From assembly GCA_003526525.1 (NCBI GenBank), contig DPVV01000374.1:1-28293 (forward strand): a stretch of 28,293 nucleotides of DNA. The letters are read 5' to 3'. The position numbers were made by a program, and so were the translations under genes. The notes beneath the pieces are model-generated. The model was given only the letters and a program-made list of their open reading frames with translations. It had not been told where the DNA came from and searched no databases. Source of the DNA: Lachnoclostridium phytofermentans (GTDB lineage: Bacteria; Bacillota; Clostridia; Lachnospirales; Lachnospiraceae). This document shows, one piece after another, positions 24,519 to 28,293 of this stretch (the first letter of the stretch is position 1; every line of letters begins with the position of its first letter).

Positions 24519-27500
24519 ATGAATATGAATGGGATTTATGCAACTGGAAATCAACAAAAAAATCAAATAGAAGCGATTTCCAAAGAAGGTGCAAATCAGC
24601 CGACTTATGAAGTAGGTCAGATATTAGAAGGCATAGTCTTAGATGTTTCAGATCAGATTTTCATCAACTTTAGTGGACGAGAATGCAAGTTCTCGAAAGA
24701 AACAGTCCCAAATGCCAAGGAAGGCGAGATTAGGAAATTTAAGATAACGGATGTATCGAAGAATGGTATTGTGCTAAAGGAAGTTGGAAGTGCAGAGAAA
24801 CAGGAGAACAAAAAAGAGGTAACTCTATTGTTTACTCAGGTTGATGCAGGAAAAGGAACGGTTTCTACACAGATGAGTGGAGAAACTTCGGTCAAAGATG
24901 AGGAGCAGGATCTTAAGCAGACTGCTACTTGTATGACCGAGGAAGATTATTACGAATTATCAGAAGAAGGATTTTCAATCGAGGATTTTGAACAAGAGCG
25001 TCTCGCACGAGCCTTAGAACGAATTAAAACACAGAAGGTAATAAGGGGAGAATCATTAGATGCTCAGAAAGAAATCATGAAAAGAACCAGGGAGATGGCT
25101 GAAAAGATTGCAAGAGCATGTATCCCTGATGAGGGTATGGCAAAGCAGATTGTTGACCGTTTATTAAATGCAGATTTGCCTGTAACAGTAGAGAATGTGG
25201 AGCAGATTGTCAATGCAATGAAGATTGCATCTTCATTAAAGATTGCATCTTCATCGAAGATTGCACCTTCAGGGAGTGGTCTAAGTGAAAACACGATGGC
25301 TTACCTGATACAACATAACCTTAAGCCAACCATTGAAAGTATCTATAAAGCAGAGCATAGCGGGAATATAGCACGGAAACAAGAAAATGAGGAAGCCTTT
25401 CGTGAGCTAGAAGGTGCAGTTAAACAGATTCTAAAAGAAGGAAATATTCCAGTAGAGGAAGAGTCTTTACAAGAAGCAAAGTGGCTATTTGAACGTAATT
25501 TACCAGTCACAAGTGATAATATACGATACAAAATGAATTTATCCTCGATTAAGCCAGAAGATCAAGAAAACATGGTACTTACCGGTGCAGTAAATGCATT
25601 AAAAGATGGTAAAGATCCAAGGCAAGGTGTACTCCTATCTACAGAGGAGGATAAGTTTAAGGATTTTATTGAAACTATCCATCAAATCTCAGAAGAAACG
25701 ATAGATAAGGCTACCGCCTACTTAAGGATTGAGAAAGGTAGTAATCAAAGCCTTGATAAACTAAGTCTAAAGTTTCTTATGCAGGTACAAAATGGTGAGA
25801 TAAAAAGTGATATTGAAGGAATAAACAACTTAAAGGTGAATGCTGATACAGGCGATATAGCCTCCATCACTGCGAAACGTCAGTTAGAGGAAATACGACT
25901 AAAGCTTACAGTAGAAGCTTCCTTAAAGCTATCTGCGAAAGGTATTTCTCTAGAAACAGAGAGTATAGCAAAAGTTGTTGAGGGATTAAAACAACTGGAA
26001 GAGGAATATTATGAAAAACTCGGACAAGAAGTTGGTATAGATGCTAGGTCCCAAATAGATTTGTTAAAGCAGACAGTATCAACAGTGGATACATTAAAGC
26101 AGTCGTCTGCAACCGTTCTTAGTTCCACCTTTACAATCAGACAACAGGTGTCGCTTAGTCGGTTATATGACACTAGTACGTTAGAGAGTGATCAGTTAAA
26201 AAATGCAAAGGAAGCCTATGAACATTTAATGACTTCACCACGCGCAGATATGGGGGATTCCATTAAAAAAGCATTTGGATCTGTAGATTCTCTTTTAAAA
26301 GAGATACAACTTGATACTACAACTGCGAATCAGAGAGCTGTTCGTATTCTAGGATATAACAACATAGAAATTACACAGGATAACGTCTTAGCTATGAAGG
26401 CATATGATGCTAAAGTGTCAGAAGTAATAGAAGGCTTAAAACCATCTGTTACAGCCTCCTTAATTAAAGATGGGGTTAACCCTCTAACTATGAACCTTGA
26501 TGAGTTATCTAGCACATTAAAGGAACATTTAAAAGACAATGGAACAGACAGTACCGATGGGTTTGCAAAGTTTTTAGTAGAACTTGAGGCAAATGGAGAA
26601 ATTAGCCCGCCAGAGCGTGAATCATACATTGGAATCTATCGTCTACTTCATCAGATACAGAAGTCCGATGGCGCTGCAATTGGTGCAATTGTTAAGGCGG
26701 GAGGGGAGTTGAACCTTAAAAATTTATTAACAGCAGTTCGTTCCTCAAAGCATGGTTCGATGGATGAACGGATTGATGATGATTTTGGAAAGCTAACAAA
26801 AGGGGCAGGGTATAGTAATTCGATAACCGCACAGATTGATGCTGCTTTCTATGGAGAAAAGTTGGTTCGGGAAATTCAAAAAGAGATTACTCCAAGTGCA
26901 TTAAAGGAAGTAATGTCCATGTCGAATACATCTGTCTATGATAGTACCTTAGAGGAACTATCAGAAAAACTATCGAAAGTGAATGGGCAGGACTCTCAAA
27001 ATAAGACACAGAATAGTCTAGAGTCTGAGAAATTTATGGAGGAATCCCTTAACAAGAAGGATCTACTTCAAAAGGCCGATTTGTATGAGAGTGACCGATT
27101 AGAACAAATACGAGAAATATCCAACAACAGCAGTGATGAGTTACGTTTCCTAAAAGATTATGGGTTGTCAAATAGTATTCATAATATTGTTGCTACAAAA
27201 GAACTTTTAAGCCAGAATGATAGTATTTACAAAAATGCATCTAGGCTACTTCAAAAGAAAAGCATAGAAGAGTTAAAGAAAGATCCTATTGATTGCATCG
27301 ATAACAAAGAGAAACTTATTTCTTCGTTAGAGGAGTTTTACCATTCTCTTTCGGTAGCTTCCGATGAGGTTCTTATAGAACCAGATGTTACTGCAAATCA
27401 GGTATTAGAGATAAAGCAGTTAAAATCTATGATTCGGTTAAATCAAGGCTTAAATAAAAAAGAACATTATAATATTCCATTAATAACAGAAGATTCTATT

Positions 27501-27947
27501 ACCAATATCAATTTAACGGTAATCCATGGGACAACGAATGAGGGAAAGGTGTACATATCTTATCCGTCAAATACGTTTGGAACGGTACAAGCGGAGCTAT
27601 ATGCAAGCGATGAAACTGCGAAATGCTTTATCACAGTAGAGGATAAAGCTGCTTTAGAAAACTTGAAAGAGAATCAGGAAATCTTGCTTGAAGCATTAAA
27701 AAATCAGGACATTTCGATTGCTTCGATAAACATTGGAATAAAGTCAAAAACTGCGCAGGGTTATCTTTATAAGAGCGGGAAGTTTTATAGGGAAGCACAG
27801 TTAGAATCTGCCTCGGAAAAGGTTAAGGATAATTCATTAACACCGGATGCAACAGAAAACAGATATGATACCGAAACGTTATATCTTGCAGCAAAAACAA
27901 TCATACAGAGTTTTCAGAAACTAGAAGTTTCGAAAGAGAAGGAATAA
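24519..27947 (+). CDS. Large flagellin-adjacent protein with OB/S1-like N-terminus and FliK-like C-terminus
   Basis: A 1142-residue protein without signal peptide or membrane helices. Residues about 30-90 ([23 protein letters not shown]) form an S1/OB-like beta barrel. The long middle part is helical and acidic, with repeated LxxxNLPVT-type helical segments and a short 6-residue repeat (KIASSx, three copies, about 235-252). Residues about 995-1075 (GKVYISYP.., [10 protein letters not shown], then a [19 protein letters not shown] helix-strand) match the layout of the FliK C-terminal hook-length domain. ATG 24519 has AAGGGG seven bases upstream and replaces an earlier weak start. It follows a sigma-D promoter and is 20 bases from flagellin. 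It may belong to a Lachnospiraceae family of unknown function (I recall the label DUF6240, not verified). A hook-length or flagellar-export role is inference. Confidence 0.7.
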   Translation: MNMNGIYATGNQQKNQIEAISKEGANQPTYEVGQILEGIVLDVSDQIFINFSGRECKFSKETVPNAKEGEIRKFKITDVSKNGIVLKEVGSAEKQENKKEVTLLFTQVDAGKGTVSTQMSGETSVKDEEQDLKQTATCMTEEDYYELSEEGFSIEDFEQERLARALERIKTQKVIRGESLDAQKEIMKRTREMAEKIARACIPDEGMAKQIVDRLLNADLPVTVENVEQIVNAMKIASSLKIASSSKIAPSGSGLSENTMAYLIQHNLKPTIESIYKAEHSGNIARKQENEEAFRELEGAVKQILKEGNIPVEEESLQEAKWLFERNLPVTSDNIRYKMNLSSIKPEDQENMVLTGAVNALKDGKDPRQGVLLSTEEDKFKDFIETIHQISEETIDKATAYLRIEKGSNQSLDKLSLKFLMQVQNGEIKSDIEGINNLKVNADTGDIASITAKRQLEEIRLKLTVEASLKLSAKGISLETESIAKVVEGLKQLEEEYYEKLGQEVGIDARSQIDLLKQTVSTVDTLKQSSATVLSSTFTIRQQVSLSRLYDTSTLESDQLKNAKEAYEHLMTSPRADMGDSIKKAFGSVDSLLKEIQLDTTTANQRAVRILGYNNIEITQDNVLAMKAYDAKVSEVIEGLKPSVTASLIKDGVNPLTMNLDELSSTLKEHLKDNGTDSTDGFAKFLVELEANGEISPPERESYIGIYRLLHQIQKSDGAAIGAIVKAGGELNLKNLLTAVRSSKHGSMDERIDDDFGKLTKGAGYSNSITAQIDAAFYGEKLVREIQKEITPSALKEVMSMSNTSVYDSTLEELSEKLSKVNGQDSQNKTQNSLESEKFMEESLNKKDLLQKADLYESDRLEQIREISNNSSDELRFLKDYGLSNSIHNIVATKELLSQNDSIYKNASRLLQKKSIEELKKDPIDCIDNKEKLISSLEEFYHSLSVASDEVLIEPDVTANQVLEIKQLKSMIRLNQGLNKKEHYNIPLITEDSITNINLTVIHGTTNEGKVYISYPSNTFGTVQAELYASDETAKCFITVEDKAALENLKENQEILLEALKNQDISIASINIGIKSKTAQGYLYKSGKFYREAQLESASEKVKDNSLTPDATENRYDTETLYLAAKTIIQSFQKLEVSKEKE
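25221..25274 (+). repeat. Three in-frame 18-bp tandem repeats
   Basis: Unit AAGATTGCATCTTCATTA and two variants, perfectly contiguous and in frame inside the large flagellar gene. They encode [12 protein letters not shown] and KIAPSG. Each unit holds a small GAAGA..TCTTC palindrome. Likely a slippage expansion that adds helix or linker residues. Confidence 0.75.
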
Positions 27948-27967
27948 GAAAGGATGCAGGTAAAGAG

Positions 27968-28293
27968 ATGAGAATAAATCATAATATTTCAGCACTTCGC
28001 GGTAATAATCAATTAAAAATTAATAATAATGCATTAGATAAGAGTTTAGAGAGATTAAGTAGCGGATACCGAATTAATCGTGCTGCCGATGATGCAGCAG
28101 GACTTGCTATCTCAAGAAAAATGAAAACACAGATTGAAGGGTTAGAGCAATCTTCAAGAAATGCTTCTGACGGTGTGTCAGTTATTCAGACAGCAGAGGG
28201 TGCATTAAATGAGGTTAATGCAATGTTACAGCGAATGAGAGAACTTTCAGTGCAAGCTGCAAATGGTACCAACACTGCAGAAGATCGCTTGGC
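27968..28293 (+). CDS. fliC: Flagellin, N-terminal part (cut by window end)
   Basis: The 108 visible residues begin [20 protein letters not shown] and continue with the D0/D1 helices that hold the filament core: [19 protein letters not shown], then [12 protein letters not shown], then [14 protein letters not shown] and [12 protein letters not shown]. This is the standard flagellin N-terminal domain, exported through the flagellar type III apparatus. The start is 20 bases after the large FliK-like gene, so it is probably co-transcribed from the sigma-D-type promoter at 24349. A weaker TAAG-N15-CCGG sequence inside the upstream gene (27824-27846) could be an extra promoter. The ribosome site is modest (AGG..GGTAAAGAG), which is unusual for such an abundant protein. 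Confidence 0.95.
   Translation, partial: MRINHNISALRGNNQLKINNNALDKSLERLSSGYRINRAADDAAGLAISRKMKTQIEGLEQSSRNASDGVSVIQTAEGALNEVNAMLQRMRELSVQAANGTNTAEDRL

Noticed and set aside
27824..27849. Second sigma-D promoter right before flagellin (TAAG-N15-CCGGATG)
   Set aside because: Spacing is right but the -10 part matches only in its first three bases; kept as a remark, not a feature.

Overview
The window reads like an anaerobic, plant-fibre-fermenting member of the Lachnospiraceae, close to Lachnoclostridium (Clostridium) phytofermentans. Base composition is AT-rich, Shine-Dalgarno sites are strong GGAGG types, and promoters are vegetative sigma-A types. A giant modular pectate lyase, a GH94 cellobiose phosphorylase with a CUT1 sugar transporter, an ATP-type PEP carboxykinase and a Clostridia-type flagellin occur together. 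The genus call is inference from gene content; no search was run.

Layout. (1) 1-4682: the 3' part of a secreted, multidomain PL9 pectate lyase with a strong terminator. (2) 4683-7137: two single + strand genes, a NimA/pyridoxamine-phosphate-oxidase-like flavoprotein and a class C beta-lactamase-fold serine hydrolase, each with a recognisable promoter. (3) 7140-8664: a scar of broken genes. A GC-richer, frameshifted 3' fragment of a surface protein (- strand) meets, head to head, a 5'-truncated PPC/Big_2 surface protein (+ strand). (4) tRNA-Gly(CCC) at 8771-8841 (- strand). (5) 9041-19730, all - strand: a cellobiose/cellodextrin locus. In transcription order it holds GH94 cellobiose phosphorylase, alpha-D-phosphohexomutase, a YesM-type histidine kinase, a sugar-binding lipoprotein, two CUT1 permeases and a YesN/AraC-type response regulator. 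An array of eleven 18-bp repeats lies before the regulator. (6) 20097-21955, - strand: pckA with a near-consensus sigma-A promoter. (7) 22322-24085, - strand: a DUF885 lipoprotein with a HEGxxGH motif and a pseudoknot-capable leader. (8) 24349-28293, + strand: a sigma-D-like promoter, a 1142-residue protein with an OB/S1-like N-terminus and a FliK-like C-terminus, then flagellin (cut by the window end).

How the genes work together (inference). Imported cellobiose or cellodextrin is split by phosphate to glucose-1-phosphate plus glucose (or a shorter chain). The mutase next door feeds glucose-1-phosphate into glycolysis as glucose-6-phosphate. The transporter genes are bracketed by the kinase and regulator that probably sense the extracellular sugar, and a shared 12-bp motif lies before the kinase, the binding protein and, more weakly, the regulator. 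No transporter ATPase is encoded here, so a shared MsmK/UgpC-type ATPase elsewhere is expected. PEP carboxykinase fits fermentative C4 metabolism in such organisms. The pectate lyase and flagellar genes fit a motile plant-cell-wall degrader.

Nothing in the window is a clear undescribed defence or mobile system. The least explained items are the FliK-like giant beside flagellin, the hexameric-codon repeat array, the pseudoknot-like leader and the chimeric gene junction.
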